From Saksenaea vasiformis B4078 (lineage: Eukaryota; Mucoromycota; Mucoromycetes; Mucorales; Saksenaeaceae), in NCBI GenBank assembly GCA_000697055.1, contig JNDT01001311.1, positions 1-64,000 of the forward strand: 64,000 bases of DNA, read 5' to 3'. Under the pieces are notes generated by a model. That model was not told where the DNA came from and ran no database searches. It worked only from the letters and a program-made list of their open reading frames with translations. This document shows positions 1 to 11,303 of this stretch, in pieces. Positions within the stretch are counted from its first letter, which is position 1, and the number at the start of each line of letters is the position of its first letter. The position numbers and the translations under genes were made by a program.

Positions 1-686
1 GTTACATTGCTAATATCAAACACTATGCGTAGATTCAACAAGCTACGATTCAAGTCGTATATAGGAAAGCAAAAAGGTGTCAACGAGATTGTGGATCGTC
101 TCCTTGACGGAAGCGTCAAATACAACAGTAAAAACATCAGAAATACTCCTAAAGGGGACAATGCGAAATGGAAGCCAGCTTCGCCAAATCATGTTGAAGA
201 TGAGAGAACCAAACCAATTATAATTGCATATGGAAATGCGTCCTTCTGTGGATCCATGAAGGGAAGACCTGCGGCGCCGACCAAAGCCGTTTTGGATAAA
301 TTGAAGCAAAAAGCAAGACAGCGAAAGGTAATGTTCTGTTGTCTAATATGATATGCTAATCTTTTCACAACGTCAAGCAACCCACATACGTCTTTTTAAT
401 CGATGAATATTTAACTTCCCAGATCTGCCCCCTATGCAATACCAGAAACCTGAAAAACGCAAAGGAAAAACCTGATTTGCAGAAACAGACTTCGCGGATA
501 CACGCTGTACTGGAGTGTCACAATAATTCATGTACGGCACGTTATTGGAACCGCGACCGCATGGCGGCGAGCAATATACTCAATGTTTTTCTCCATATGT
601 CCCGCAACAATAATAAGCGCCCAAAAGCGTTTCAACGTCCCCAGAATACCGCCGAAAGACAGACGGCCGTATCCCTTGATAAGTAG
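1..686 (+). CDS. Fanzor/TnpB-like RNA-guided nuclease relative, C-terminal part (5' end outside window)
   Basis: The reading frame is already open at base 1, so the N-terminus lies outside the window. Two exons join in phase: 1-327 and 378-686. The 50-nt intron starts GTAATG, has a TGCTAAT branch-like site and ends TCAAG. The joined C-terminal part shows the TnpB/Fanzor signature. There is a glycine/serine-rich GNASFCGSMKG stretch, then DEYLTSQICPLC with the first CxxC of the zinc ribbon. The second cysteine pair follows (ECHNNSC), then WNRDRMAASNIL, which carries the last RuvC aspartate. Fanzors are eukaryotic homologues of transposon-encoded TnpB and use a guide RNA to cut DNA. No internal stop is seen, but RuvC-I and RuvC-II cannot be examined here, so activity is unknown. 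The family call is firm; a pseudogene truncated further left cannot be excluded. Confidence 0.75.
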
Positions 687-1737
687 CATGGGTGCACACG
701 TGCTTCTTGTTAAGACATATGAGTTCTATTCTGCCGGGAAATATACTTCAAAAATATGGCTCATATTGGCAAATTAGGAGTACAGGCTGAAAAAGGCTCC
801 ACATCAACCTAGAAAAGATGTGGTATCCGAGACTGAACGTAGCAAATTACTGTCTCCGTTGACGATGGTTGTTCAGCTACATTGATAAGTTGAAGGAATT
901 GGGTGATACTTGACGCATTAGTTTATGCCTACAAGTAAATAGAGAACAAAAATTTACTCGTCTAATTAATTAAACGGGAGCCAGGAATTATTACAGACTG
1001 GCGTATTTTTTTCATATATCCCCGGTATGGAGTTTATTTAGAGCACACATATGGATTGTCTATAGCGGCTGAGGAAGCAGTCGTCAGAAAATGTTACTTT
1101 GATCATTTTACATGGTGTACATATGTAAAGAAATGAAAATGAGAGCAAGCTTTATCTTTACACTTATCACCCAAAGATGTTGTATGATCATAGATGAACT
1201 CACTCTAATTTCCGCACGAGACGAAGATTTAGCTCTGAAAAACTGCAAATTGTCTCGAAAGGAATACGAAAAGATATGACTTCGGTTTCTTGTTCTATTT
1301 ACACGCTGCTTGATAATACATGCTGCATTAGTTTGTATCGTTTTCTTAGCGTATTAATCCTTTAGTGGACGATTGTTTCACAAATTACTTTCTAACGAGG
1401 CCCTCATCGGCTCTAACATGGAATTAAGCCGTTAGCACTGGACTAAAGAAATTAGCTACGGAATAATTCAGTATACATCGTTAAATGCTCCCGGGAAACT
1501 GGCTCTCATCCCTAATCCTGTTCTGGTATCACTCTTTTGCGAAATTCTCTGACGTAAACAGAATTAGCAGCGTCGTTGAATATGCCTAAATACTTTGGTC
1601 ATATATGGGTTCGATTGTCCCCAAAGTGGATCCTCAAAAAGGCCAAAAGCGTACCACTTGCGGTAAAGAAGTCACAATTCCACCAGTACCAGATACTGCA
1701 ATTCGGGCAGACGACGGACTTCAGTCATCTTTCACAA
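687..1737. other. Intergenic: Fanzor 3' flank and GOT1 upstream region
   Basis: No convincing gene is visible. For TnpB and Fanzor systems the guide (omega) RNA often overlaps or follows the 3' end of the nuclease gene, so roughly 650-950 is where such an RNA would be sought. I see no clear structured element by eye. The short open frame at 1576-1776 is mostly upstream sequence in frame with the first GOT1 exon. Confidence 0.4.
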
Positions 1738-2298
1738 ATGTGGTTGAGCGATACACAAAGTAACCTTGCATACTGATTCACTACAACATTATTGCTCATT
1801 CCAAAGTTAATTAGAGATTGGCGTTGGTTTGACTGCGTTTGGCGTGTTTTTCATGGCCTTGGGCGTGATGTTGCTGTTTGATTCTGGTCTTCTGGCGATC
1901 GGCAACGTAAGTCGACTTCGACAGGAACGAAGAACAACACTTACATCTTCATCCTTTCTTTAGATCTTGTTCCTTAGCGGCATTGCCACCATTATTGGAC
2001 CACGAAGCACGCTGGTTTTCTTCACGAGACGCGAAAAGCTGCGCGGATCGATTTGCTTTTTGGGCGGAATCCTACTGGTCTTATTTAAATACCCGTTCCT
2101 TGGCTTTATTTTTGAAATTTTTGGTTTCCTGAATCTATTTGGGTAAGGAAGATCAAATGGTGTAGTATTTCTTGGGACGGATCAGATAATGACCTATTGA
2201 TTTTTAGCGACTTCTTCCCGGTCATCTTCGGATTTCTCAAAAGGTTACCGATTATTGGTCCCATCTTGTGTAATCCAGTTATCGCTAGAGTAAGATAA
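1738..2298 (+). CDS. GOT1: GOT1-family Golgi vesicle transport protein
   Basis: Four exons: 1738-1759, 1815-1906, 1964-2142 and 2208-2298, giving about 127 residues. The tiny first exon encodes MWLSDTQ and splices in phase to IGVGLTAFGVFF, the conserved GOT1 start. Further matches are LLFDSGLLAIGNILFLSG, TLVFFTRREKLRGS, FLGGILLVLFKYPFLG and FFPVIFGFLKRLPIIGP. The protein is small, with four hydrophobic segments, as expected for this family, which acts in ER-Golgi transport. The C-terminus is less certain. The model stops soon after NPVIAR, but a GTAAGA donor sits exactly there (2290). A last exon beginning near 2535 or 2553 (…RIVDDPGR) would bring the length closer to the usual ~138 residues. 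That alternative needs an intron of about 245-263 nt, long for this genome. Confidence 0.88.
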
Positions 2299-2765
2299 TG
2301 AAAAACGTTGGAATATGCTGTGTTTAACTGTGCTCCGTTAGTTTTTACCACGCGAAAGTCGAACCAGAGTTTAATTGCATGTTCATGTGTGCTTATGACT
2401 TTTCTTTTGAAAACAATATATACAGCAACCCCGTATTTGTCAGATGAAAGGGTAGAGCTTACGAATATAGTCGCATGTTGTTACATACATAGATATGTTG
2501 GTTGAGATCCGTTATACATCTTTAACAGATAGCAGTTAGATGTGACAAAGCGCATCGTCGACGACCCCGGTAGATTTTTCCAATATCAGGTTGACGATGC
2601 ACTTTCAGTGACTAGTATGCATTGACTGCAAGGTCTTTGCTACCTTCTGTGTTCAATTCAGAGGCTCATCTGCTTGTCCTGCGATAAGAGAATACAACAC
2701 AGCATTTTGTGTCGCTGATACAATTACTTTTTCTTTTTCTATTATACATCTAGTATGAAATGCAT
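2299..2765. other. Short intergenic between convergent GOT1 and PWP1
   Basis: Contains the two 3' ends of convergent genes. It may hold an alternative last exon of GOT1 (about 2535-2620). No other gene is supported. Confidence 0.4.
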
Positions 2766-4527
2766 TTACACAAAATCGTCCTCTTCCATATCGTCTTCAC
2801 TCTCATTCTCATTTTCGCCAGCTTCCGCAACGTCCTCATCACTTTCTTCTTCTTCGTCATCTGGAAGGGTAATGGGTTTTTTCTGTGGTATGTGTAAGTA
2901 ATAATTTCAAATGGGTTATATGTCATTACCTCTTCAACAGGCTCCGCAAATGCAGGATTGATATTACGGAATGCTTGTCTTACACCTGCGTTTGTAGACA
3001 TGTCCCACACATGCAAGCTACCAGTCGATCCGGCTATTGCAAGTTGGAATGGAGAATCTGGACAAAACTGGGTGGAAAAGATGCGACCCTAAAGGGACTA
3101 GTTAATACGATGCACACTCTACACAACAGCTTACCAATTCAAAATTTCTGCTGGTGACCATGCTTGGTTGGTTATTGACAGTGTTCCACACCTTCACAAA
3201 CTTGTCCGTACTTCCAGTGGCAATGCAACCTGGAACCAATGGGTTGACATCCAAAGCGCTCACAGCATCATCGTGAGCCTGAAGTGTAAACAATGGCTTC
3301 CCGCCAACCGCTCCATCAATCGCACGAACATCATAGTACTGCACAATACCGTTCTCCAAAGCAACATAGAAGTTGGTAGGGTTATGAGGATCCCAACGCA
3401 AGGCTTCAACATCGCTTTGAAGTTGCCATCTTGTGCATTGTCCTGGCGACCTTGCATCGAGTGCACACACAGACTTATCGTAAGAACCGGTAATAAACAC
3501 AGTAGCTTCAACAGGATGCCATGATACAGACTGCACCTTATCTTGATGATGGGAGTAGGACTGAGCGCACTTAGATGTTGTCAAATCCCACAGCTTCACT
3601 GTAGTATCTGCAGATGATGACAATATGAAGTTTCTACGTCCAATTTAGAATCCCTATTCACGTCCTGTTACATTGATTTTTTTACCTGTGATTCTTATTC
3701 CAAGAGAGGCCCATGATGGCATCAACGTGATATTCATTGTTCACTTTCTTCTTTCTCTTTTTGGTCTTGTCTGTGTGTCCAAGAATAGTTTCAGGGAACA
3801 TGGTGTCAACGGTATCCAAATTCCAAATTTCGATATCTGGTTCAAATGTACCAATAGCCACATAGTTGCCACTGCCGTCTTGACCAAGTTTCGCTCCAGT
3901 ATGAAAATCCAACCACTCCAAGCACAATGGGAAGGATGGCAGCATAATGTCATGATGAACATAGATATTGTCTGCCTCTTCTTCATATACATGAACCTCC
4001 AGATGGGAAATATCGTCCTCGGTTTTCGCAGCCAACAAAAGGTTGTCTGTTGGTAAAATTTCGAGCTCCTCGCGTTCCTCGGCATCATCCGCAGAGTTCT
4101 TCAAAGTAATGTAGGGATCTTCAACTTCATTATCGTAATACGCAAGATCCTTCATGTTGGAAAAAATGCCAACCTCTTCCGGAGAAGTTAAGTCTCATAA
4201 TAACAATACAAGGCAATAGCTTACTCTTCTTCTTATCAGCTTCGATTTCTTCGTCGTATGTATCCAAGTTGTATTCGGATAAGTCATTTTTATTCTGAGA
4301 TGGCCTATGAATACGGTTAGTATCTGCATGACCTCATTTGCAAGAATAACGTACGCAGTGGTCATTTCTTGGTCAACGGCCATGGCCTCTTGCAAGTCTT
4401 CTTTGGCATCTTCCAGCTGTTCAGCGGCAAGCTTGCTAATTCTCTCATATTCCTTGTCATCAAGGTTGTATTTCTCAGGGTGCTGGGCAGCAACACCTTT
4501 GCGGATCCAGTGTATCGCAGAGATCAT
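2766..4527 (-). CDS. PWP1: PWP1, WD40-repeat ribosome-biogenesis/chromatin protein
   Basis: Six exons on the minus strand: 4527-4355, 4304-4225, 4175-3686, 3633-3135, 3088-2930 and 2882-2766, all phase-consistent, giving 505 residues. The start MISAIHWIRKGVAAQHP is the family's hallmark N-terminus. An in-frame Met 16 codons upstream (4575) follows a poly-Lys leader and was not chosen. An acidic linker (DLSEYNLDTYDEE) precedes FSNMKDLAYYD and DPYITLK. At least five WD40 blades follow, e.g. SSSADTTVKLWDL, GSYDKSVCALDAR, GSTDKFVKVWNT and GSTGSLHVWDM. The last exon is a highly acidic tail ending EEDDFV. PWP1 acts in the nucleolus in rRNA transcription and 60S assembly. Large antisense open frames over this locus are shadows. 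Confidence 0.95.
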
Positions 4528-5040
4528 ATTTTGCAGGAAGGCTTTGAAGTCTCGTAACTTTTTTTTCTTTTTCACGAAAATAAAAAGCAGTCATTGACTG
4601 CGACTTTGGTATCTGCACGACGTTTGTCGCGTTTTGCAACTGACTTCGCGCCGTTTTGCGCTTATTATTATTGTTATCATCCAGTTGGTGGGAGCGAGCC
4701 TGAAGATGTGGTTGGCTCCCAGCCCAGGTTTAGACGATATTTTGACTCGCAGTAATTTCAATTTTTATTTCAATAGTTTATTTTCTTCACACGATTCTAT
4801 GTTTCCAAGCAGTACCTTTTCTTATATATTTTATCCCTATGTTTTATTTCCCTCCCCTAGATCCAGTGCCGAAAAGATCCACTACGGCTTCTCGAAGGCT
4901 AAGGTGAAGGGAGAGGAGAGAAGTTTCCTTTTATTTTATTTCTGAGAATAAACAAGCCAATCAGGCGCGGCTTTGTGGAGCCAACCACATCTGAAGGTGA
5001 GCGACCAGCAACGAGGGTTGTGTTAGGTACGCCACACAAA
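4528..5040. other. Intergenic upstream of PWP1, carrying an inverted repeat
   Basis: No gene is supported. It contains the PWP1 promoter side and the 15-bp inverted repeat listed separately. Confidence 0.5.
4705..4991. repeat. Inverted-repeat-bounded segment (possible MITE)
   Basis: GATGTGGTTGGCTCC at 4705-4719 is matched by its exact reverse complement at 4977-4991, so a 287-bp segment is bounded by 15-bp perfect inverted arms. Similarity outside the arms is weak (cctgaa against cctTca on the complement). The interior holds no convincing coding sequence. A miniature inverted-repeat element or a hairpin-forming sequence both fit. I see no clear target-site duplication. Confidence 0.45.
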
Positions 5041-5926
5041 CCAGGTTTGCGCTAAATAATGGATGAAATATGCGGTTATCAGTATATAAATTGTCGATAA
5101 AATAATATTCCACTTACATCAACTTGGTCCCCAGATGGACGCAAAAGTTATTCGAGCAGCATAAAAATTCATTCACGGTTAGTAAATGGAAAATACTCTG
5201 GTGTTATTTCACTTGCCCCCGAAGGGCATAGCCGCCCAATGACGGCAGCCTGCCCCCCATCTGGCGTGATGGGGGCGGCAGTGGAGATTATACTGGTGCA
5301 AGCACCAGTTTGGGTTTTGACGCCGTGCAAAGGACTTGAAGCGATGCAATGTCTGGCAAGTTTCTGTCGTGGAAGTTGGAGCGAGGCTGAATTTGACAAC
5401 ATTTACTTACCTGGTGGTGAACAATGGGCTACACCACAGCCGAGACGGTTCGGGGCAGAGGTCATAAGGCTAAAGAATAGACATAAAAACATGGGTAATC
5501 CTGTATGTATATAAATTGACATCCTTACCGGGGATGCCTTTTTGAAAAACAGAGCCAAAGAATTAAAAATGGTTCATGCGTTCCTTTAAATACGGATCAT
5601 TTTTGGATAAAACCTTTTCTTGTCTTGAGACATTTTTGCTGCTTTCCGACAGAATATTGGGAAATCGATCACTGAAGTACCTCAATGCAAAGATAATATT
5701 CTTGCCTTGAGTCATTTTTACTGCTTTCCGAAAGGATACTGAAAAACGCATCACTGAAGCACCTCAATGCAAAAACGAAGTTACCAGACGCAAATTATTC
5801 CTAAGATTGACGCGAAATAAACCACTTCTCGCCGCAAAGACGCATCACTTTCCAACGCAAAATTTATTTGACTTGGGCGTCTCATAATATTTATCTGACG
5901 CAAACGTGGATTCCAAATTCAATATC
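5041..5926 (+). repeat. Dispersed repeat family, copy A
   Basis: Nearly colinear over about 0.9 kb with 55107-56062. Shared stretches include ATGAAATATGCGGTTATCAG, the block ending TAAAAATTCATTCACGG, the block around TAAATTGACATCCTTACCGG, and the end TCTGACGCAAACGTGGATTC. Small indels and substitutions separate the copies. It has no coding capacity beyond short chance frames. I see no terminal inverted repeats or LTRs, so its class is unknown. Confidence 0.85.
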
Positions 5927-7378
5927 CGTCAGCAGAGTAAATCGGCTAATTTTGTTTCAGTGATCCAACCTAGCATGATGAAAGAATTCTTTCATCATAC
6001 GAAATGGAACTCGTCATGACTATAGTACGACAGCGCGAACAAGCATCATCCCTCAATAAAGAGTTATCGTGTGCAGATCGTATGGCCATTCACACAAGAT
6101 AACTCTTTGCGCTGACCACTACTAGGTTGAGTCTCTATACCTGATGATCATTTACCATTTGATAAGCAAAAAGAAAGATAAATCTTTGATTGATCGCTAA
6201 TCAATTTTTTCTTCCCTCTTATTACATATGCGCCAAAGGAATTTGCATGATCCAGATGCTTTGATCTGTACATGAGTATCAAACTTATTGTGTATCTCGC
6301 TTTATATCGTCTTTTAATAAGCTATACAATTCCTGTACCTTGTATGCTTGAAGTAATCCAGTTGACTAGTGTCTTTTTTTTTAGAACTACCCGTCTCTGT
6401 AGGATTCTCCGAAATGGATCACGCCATCCAACTAGGAGATATAGGCGTTAAAGCTTGGAATCTAGAGGAGCCACCTACTGCTCACTACTATGGAGCTCTA
6501 AAATAGCATAGCTTTTTCCCTTAGACTTCTTTGTCGCATCATCTCATGTTCTGAATGAATATTACAATTAAAGAAAAGCCGATGAAGAAGCACTAGAAGA
6601 AGCAAGCACGAAGGTCGAGCTAAGTTCAGATATCTGTGTTAGTAGAACTTGTACTTCTTAACACCGTGATTTTCATTCGGAGGATATGCATACATACAAG
6701 AGTAACGATAAATCGATTGATTCTGCCTCAATTTCTGAACAAAGACTGCTCACCCGACTTTCTCACAGCCTATGCTTTCCAGGAGTTAGCCAATGTTCCT
6801 TTTATATAATGTGCCAATCAGGTAAACGTCAACTTTTATTATTTGCTTTTTTCTTCTTGTAGTCTATAACCTAGGAATCCTTGACAATGATTCCCAAACC
6901 CAGCATGCCACCGCAAGTTGTTACCAGCTCTCAGTGTTTTAGGTGCATTGATCTCTTGGGATCCGTGCCTAATTCAACTCGCACTTTTGAAGCGATACCT
7001 TGCATAACACCTACCGAAACTACCTAAACCTTGTTGATTTCCGAGCCGGGAAATTTGGTATGGCTCTTAAGAAAAAGGTTAGCTTTCTCCTGAGTACCTT
7101 AATCTGCAATAGTACCAGCTGCAACAAAGTATCGCGTTGGGACTTCAGATTGGCTTTGTGTCATAGTAAAGACGAGTTCGGAGACATCAAGTTTCTGCGT
7201 TTGGGTATCTCCAGCAATGTTGCTCTGTTTCAAAGTCTTCAAGTCACGGCGTTATGCTGACTGTGATTGGTTAAAGATACACAATTCTCTTGACTACGGG
7301 CGACTGCATAAACGGCAAGCACAAAACTCCGTTCGAACCTTCTGAATCCATTGCCATTCATACAACTGCTTTGCAGTC
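5927..7378. other. Intergenic, nothing recognised
   Basis: AT-rich unique-looking sequence between repeat copy A and the sugar transporter. The open frame at 7000-7260 has no recognisable similarity and no splice partners that I can find. Confidence 0.4.
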
Positions 7379-9868
7379 ATGGTACGTAAAGATAGGATAC
7401 ATTATGTGTTGAACAATGGTCGTCTGTTCACACGATGCATCCTCGATTAGACTACCGTCGCAGTGTCCGCTGCACGAAGTCCATTCAAGGAAAATGAAGG
7501 GATTGATTTACAGGACGAGGCTCTGTACATTAGTTCATCTCAAAAAGCATCACGTACACCTAGCGACAAGATGCACTCGTCTCACGTTGAGGAAGAGGAC
7601 GACGATGGCGATCAACCGGAAGATCCAATGCTTGGACACTCTCCGACTCAAACATTCAAAGGGACCAATTTTATCAGGGGACCTGGAAAAATGTGGAAAG
7701 TCGTGTTCTTAACTATATGCTTGGCAGGGTAATTGCCATTACTGTTTGGTAGCGAATATAGTTCGAACTAACTGTATCTTCATGCTTCCCTAGACTTCAG
7801 TTTACATGTAAGTTTTGTACTACATTCCAGATTTTGTACTGATACATGGCGGCTGTTTCTTGTAGGGGCTGTTGAAATGGCATATGGTCTGCTTTTTTTT
7901 TTCGACGCATATTAGCTGTAATAATGCTCATATTATAATTTTATAGGTACGCCGTATCTTTTGTCACTAGGCCTGTCAAAATCGAAGATGTCGCTTGTAT
8001 GGATAGCAGGGCCTTTGTCAGGTAATTTTCCTGCCATATCAGTGCTTCCTTTTTACTGATTACATTCATGGTCATTAGGTCTTGTTATGCAACCGATTGT
8101 TGGTGCGCTGTCTGATCGATGCACATCTAACTTGGGCAGACGAAGGCCGTTCATCATTGGAGGCAGTGTTGCCGTTGTATTAAACCTTTTGGTTATTGGC
8201 TGGACAAGAGAGATATCCGAGCTCTTTACAGGTTCCACTGAAACATCGCTGGTAAAACGCACAAGCAGAGCATACGCAAGGACTAATGCAGTCCTACTAG
8301 TTCAAAAATGTGTCTATCACCATTGCAGTCGCCTCCATCTACGTTTTGGACTTTAGCATCAATTGCGGTTAGTAGAATGTACCGACAGTTACACATTTAC
8401 TGAGAGATCGCAGTCCAGGCTTCATGTAGGGCTCTTTTAGTAGACTCTTTACCTTCTTCACAACAAGAAGACGGGACAGCATGGGCTGGACGGATGATAG
8501 GATTAGGCAACGTGGCGGGCTATTTCATGTAAGTATTTTCCTATTTTTCTTTGCATTTATCCTTACCGTCCCTGTAGGGGCTATGCTGATCTTGTTGCAG
8601 CATTCCCATTTTTCGGGAATACGCAGCTAAAAGTCCTGTGCGTCTTTGCATCAATAGTTCTGCTGACATGCGACCTTATCACTTGCTGTGCAGTACAAGA
8701 AAAAGTGCTGACAAAAGGATCACGGTAAGCTACCTATATATGTTACGTAATAATTGATCAATTTTGCGTTTAAAGGAAAGAGGATCATAGACGCGGTTTG
8801 TCACTTCATTCTCTTTCTGCTATTTTTACCCATTTCTGGCATTTACCGAAACCTATCCAACGGATATGCAACGTGCAACTGTTTGCATGGTTTGGCTGGT
8901 TTCCATTTCTGTTTTATTCAACCACATGGGTAGCAGAAATATATGACCAGACGGCATTGAAGGATCCTACCAATAACGATGACGATGCGGTTGGGCAAGC
9001 AACTCGAGCAGGATCGTTTGCTTTTCTCGTTTATTCCCTTGTCGCTCTTGCAGGATCCTTTCTTTTACCACTTATTGTATCCCCATCATCCAATGGAGCA
9101 TCATCCACACCAAGTTCCCCAGTCAGTTTCCGATTCCGTGGCAGATACTTTATTATGAATCCTCTGAAGAAGTTGAAAATTCGATGGTTCACACTTCCAC
9201 GGGCTTGGACGATTAGCCATTTTATTTTTTGCTTCGCCATGCTTAGCACCATGGTTGTGTCCAGCGTTTCTGCGGCATCATTTGTCATTGGTATATGTGG
9301 TATCAGCGGAGCCATTGCGATGTGGGCTCCGTTTTCGCTCCTGGGCGAATACATTTCGCAGAGAGAATCCGAGTGCGCAAACATCCAACAAGACGAGCAC
9401 CACGATGCGAGGTTTGCTGGTCAAGAGATGGCATCGAGGATAAGTCTGGCAGCTGCTAGAACAGGTATTGGTGCAGATGGTGGAATTTACCATCTGATTG
9501 AACGCGTGGATTCGGTCGCTGATGGTATGGAGGAAGAAATTGAGATGCAGGCAAAACCGATCGAACAGAATGTCGAAGAAGGAGCATCTTCGTCAATCCT
9601 TAGTCATAGCTCGAATGAAGAGAGCCGTGCCCGATCAAGAGATGAACCGTCAGCAGGGATTTTGCTTGGGATACACAATGTCTATCTTGTTTTACCTCAG
9701 TTTCTTGTAACCTTTTTCAGCAGCGTTGTATTTCACTTCCTGGAGAAAAAGAGCTTAGATAGAGATGATGCTGACGCGCCCCCTGGAGCAATCGGTGTGG
9801 TCCTACGAGTTGGAGCTATCATGGCTGGGATCGCAGGATACCTTAGTACGCGCATTGGTCGCGATTGA
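7379..9868 (+). CDS. MFS sugar/proton symporter of the GPH/SLC45 (sucrose transporter-like) family
   Basis: Ten exons: 7379-7381, 7451-7728, 7794-7807, 7866-7886, 7947-8021, 8079-8251, 8301-8367, 8414-8528, 8578-8724 and 8776-9868, giving 661 residues. All phases agree. The transporter core begins GKMWKVVFLTICLAGLQFTWAVEMAYGTPYLLSLGLSKS. It carries GPLSGLVMQPIVGALSDR and the family signature LGRRRPFIIGG. CRALLVDSLP, GRMIGLGNVAGYFMGY and FAWFGWFPFLFYSTTW follow. This matches plant sucrose carriers, animal SLC45 and the fission-yeast alpha-glucoside transporter; it should import a disaccharide or hexose with H+ at the plasma membrane. A long hydrophilic loop lies at about 9360-9640. The first exon is a bare ATG followed by GTACGT and is inferred; the alternative start is the Met at 7571. 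Confidence 0.9.
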
Positions 9869-11302
9869 TCTGTATTACAATGTGGTGCTTTCTACTGTTT
9901 TTATTACGTATAAAAAATTCATTTGTTTATTACACAGAATGATCGAGTTAAACCATGATGCTTACAACAGATCTTACTTGTCCATCTCTATAGAAATGCT
10001 ACGGTTTTCAAGAATCAACTAATGACCAGATTTAGCTACAGTTCGCTACTCGGAACAAGCCTTCGGTCAGCAGGCATATCTATTTATACCAATCGTAAGG
10101 AGATCCGTTAACCGGGACAGGTTCTATGTACTTTTTCTTTTCTGCATTTGACCTGTGGACCCGTTTGTTCCCAACGAACAGTGCATGTGTATCTACAAGT
10201 AGCAACAGTTTAGTTATAACTGGGAGATATTAGAGCACGTCTAAAGGCGGCTTACCTGAATACGCTTCTAAAAGAAGGATCCAACTTTTTGCATGAGCTT
10301 GTGGATTGTGTCACCACCTTACTTCGGTGCATGATTGATGGAAGTACAACGGCAACACAGGATAGTATCCGCATCTCTTCTGCAAAGTTAGGAGTCAAGT
10401 TGGCAACCGAAAATCAAGAGGTCATACGCCAGCTTTCCAAAAGCAGTTAAGGATCTATGCCGACCATGCTAGACAAAACTAAACCAAACACGCATCTTAC
10501 AATTGTAGAAATAGAATAGCATCCACTACACTACGGTTTTGATATGTCACTATTCGATCGCAAAATTTGTTAGCTGAGTGGGTCATGACTTTCCATATAC
10601 TTACTCTCCGGATAGCAGAAAAACTGTATTTGTTGGACAAAACCCAATCAGGTGAGCCGAGACCCCTGTTACGTTGGGTCTGCTCATTTCCGACGGGAAC
10701 CGTCATCACTGTTCCTCTTTGACTGGTGTAGCTACAAAGATATGAGAATAGGAGTCATATATATGAGGTGTGGTGGTCCTTCCGATATGACGATTTTTCC
10801 AAGTTTTCTCCCGAGTCATGGGGTTCGGAATGATTCTTACAAAGAAAGTTGATGGTCACCTGAAAGATTTATTGGCTCGGTTACTGTTATGGATCATTAG
10901 TTTGGTGGCATGTTTTCTAATGAAACAATGTATAAATGCAAGCACATAAATAGCTGTGATTAAGGGAGACGACATAATCAGATAGTTTATGCACAAGGGA
11001 TAAAACGAGTAAAGTATGTCAAAACAACCTAAAACCTCTGGGTCATTTATGGCGCTGAAAATAGCTCAGGTTACAAGTTCTTGCAAGCCACGTTCGAGAT
11101 CATTCGCAACGGCATCATGATAGGCGCGTCAAAGGGAAGAAATGAGCAGATGCTCTTTCTTTTCGTCGGAGTTCCTGACCGAGATTAAACCACTCGTTTT
11201 TTTTTCCTTTTCATTCTTAGACTTCTTTCTTCTTTCTTTTTCTCGGTCATTTAGACGTTATACCTACTCCATTCCTTTTCTTTGGCTTCTTATGCCTACG
11301 TA
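9869..11302. other. Intergenic between sugar transporter and coiled-coil gene
   Basis: Mostly unrecognised. It contains the orphan open frame at 10221-10450, listed separately. A T-rich and CT-rich stretch at about 11190-11290 is probably the promoter and 5' leader of the next gene. Confidence 0.4.
10221..10450 (+). other. Orphan open frame, possible lost or unlinked exon
   Basis: An uninterrupted frame without its own upstream ATG runs from just after a stop near 10218 to TAA at 10448-10450. It reads as a hydrophilic, amphipathic sequence including LNTLLKEGSNFLHELVDCV and ATENQEVIRQLSKSS. The residue pattern looks protein-like and an acceptor-like TAAAG precedes it at 10243-10247. I found no convincing upstream exons and do not recognise the family. 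It could be a terminal exon of a decayed gene. Confidence 0.2.
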
Positions 11303-11303
11303 A
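11292..11303 (+). promoter_or_regulatory. Three-codon uORF whose stop overlaps the main start codon
   Basis: ATG CCT ACG TAA runs from 11292 to 11303 and the last A is the first base of the main ATG (TAATG). This arrangement is compatible with termination-reinitiation or with leaky scanning. The context is directly readable; translation is not shown. Confidence 0.5.

Noticed and set aside
3168..4056. Plus-strand frames of 118 and 127 codons opposite PWP1
   Set aside because: Fully antisense to conserved WD40 exons, with no similarity of their own.
4528..4575. PWP1 start at the upstream in-frame Met (4575)
   Set aside because: The family starts at MISAI; the extension is a poly-Lys run translated from a T/C-rich leader.
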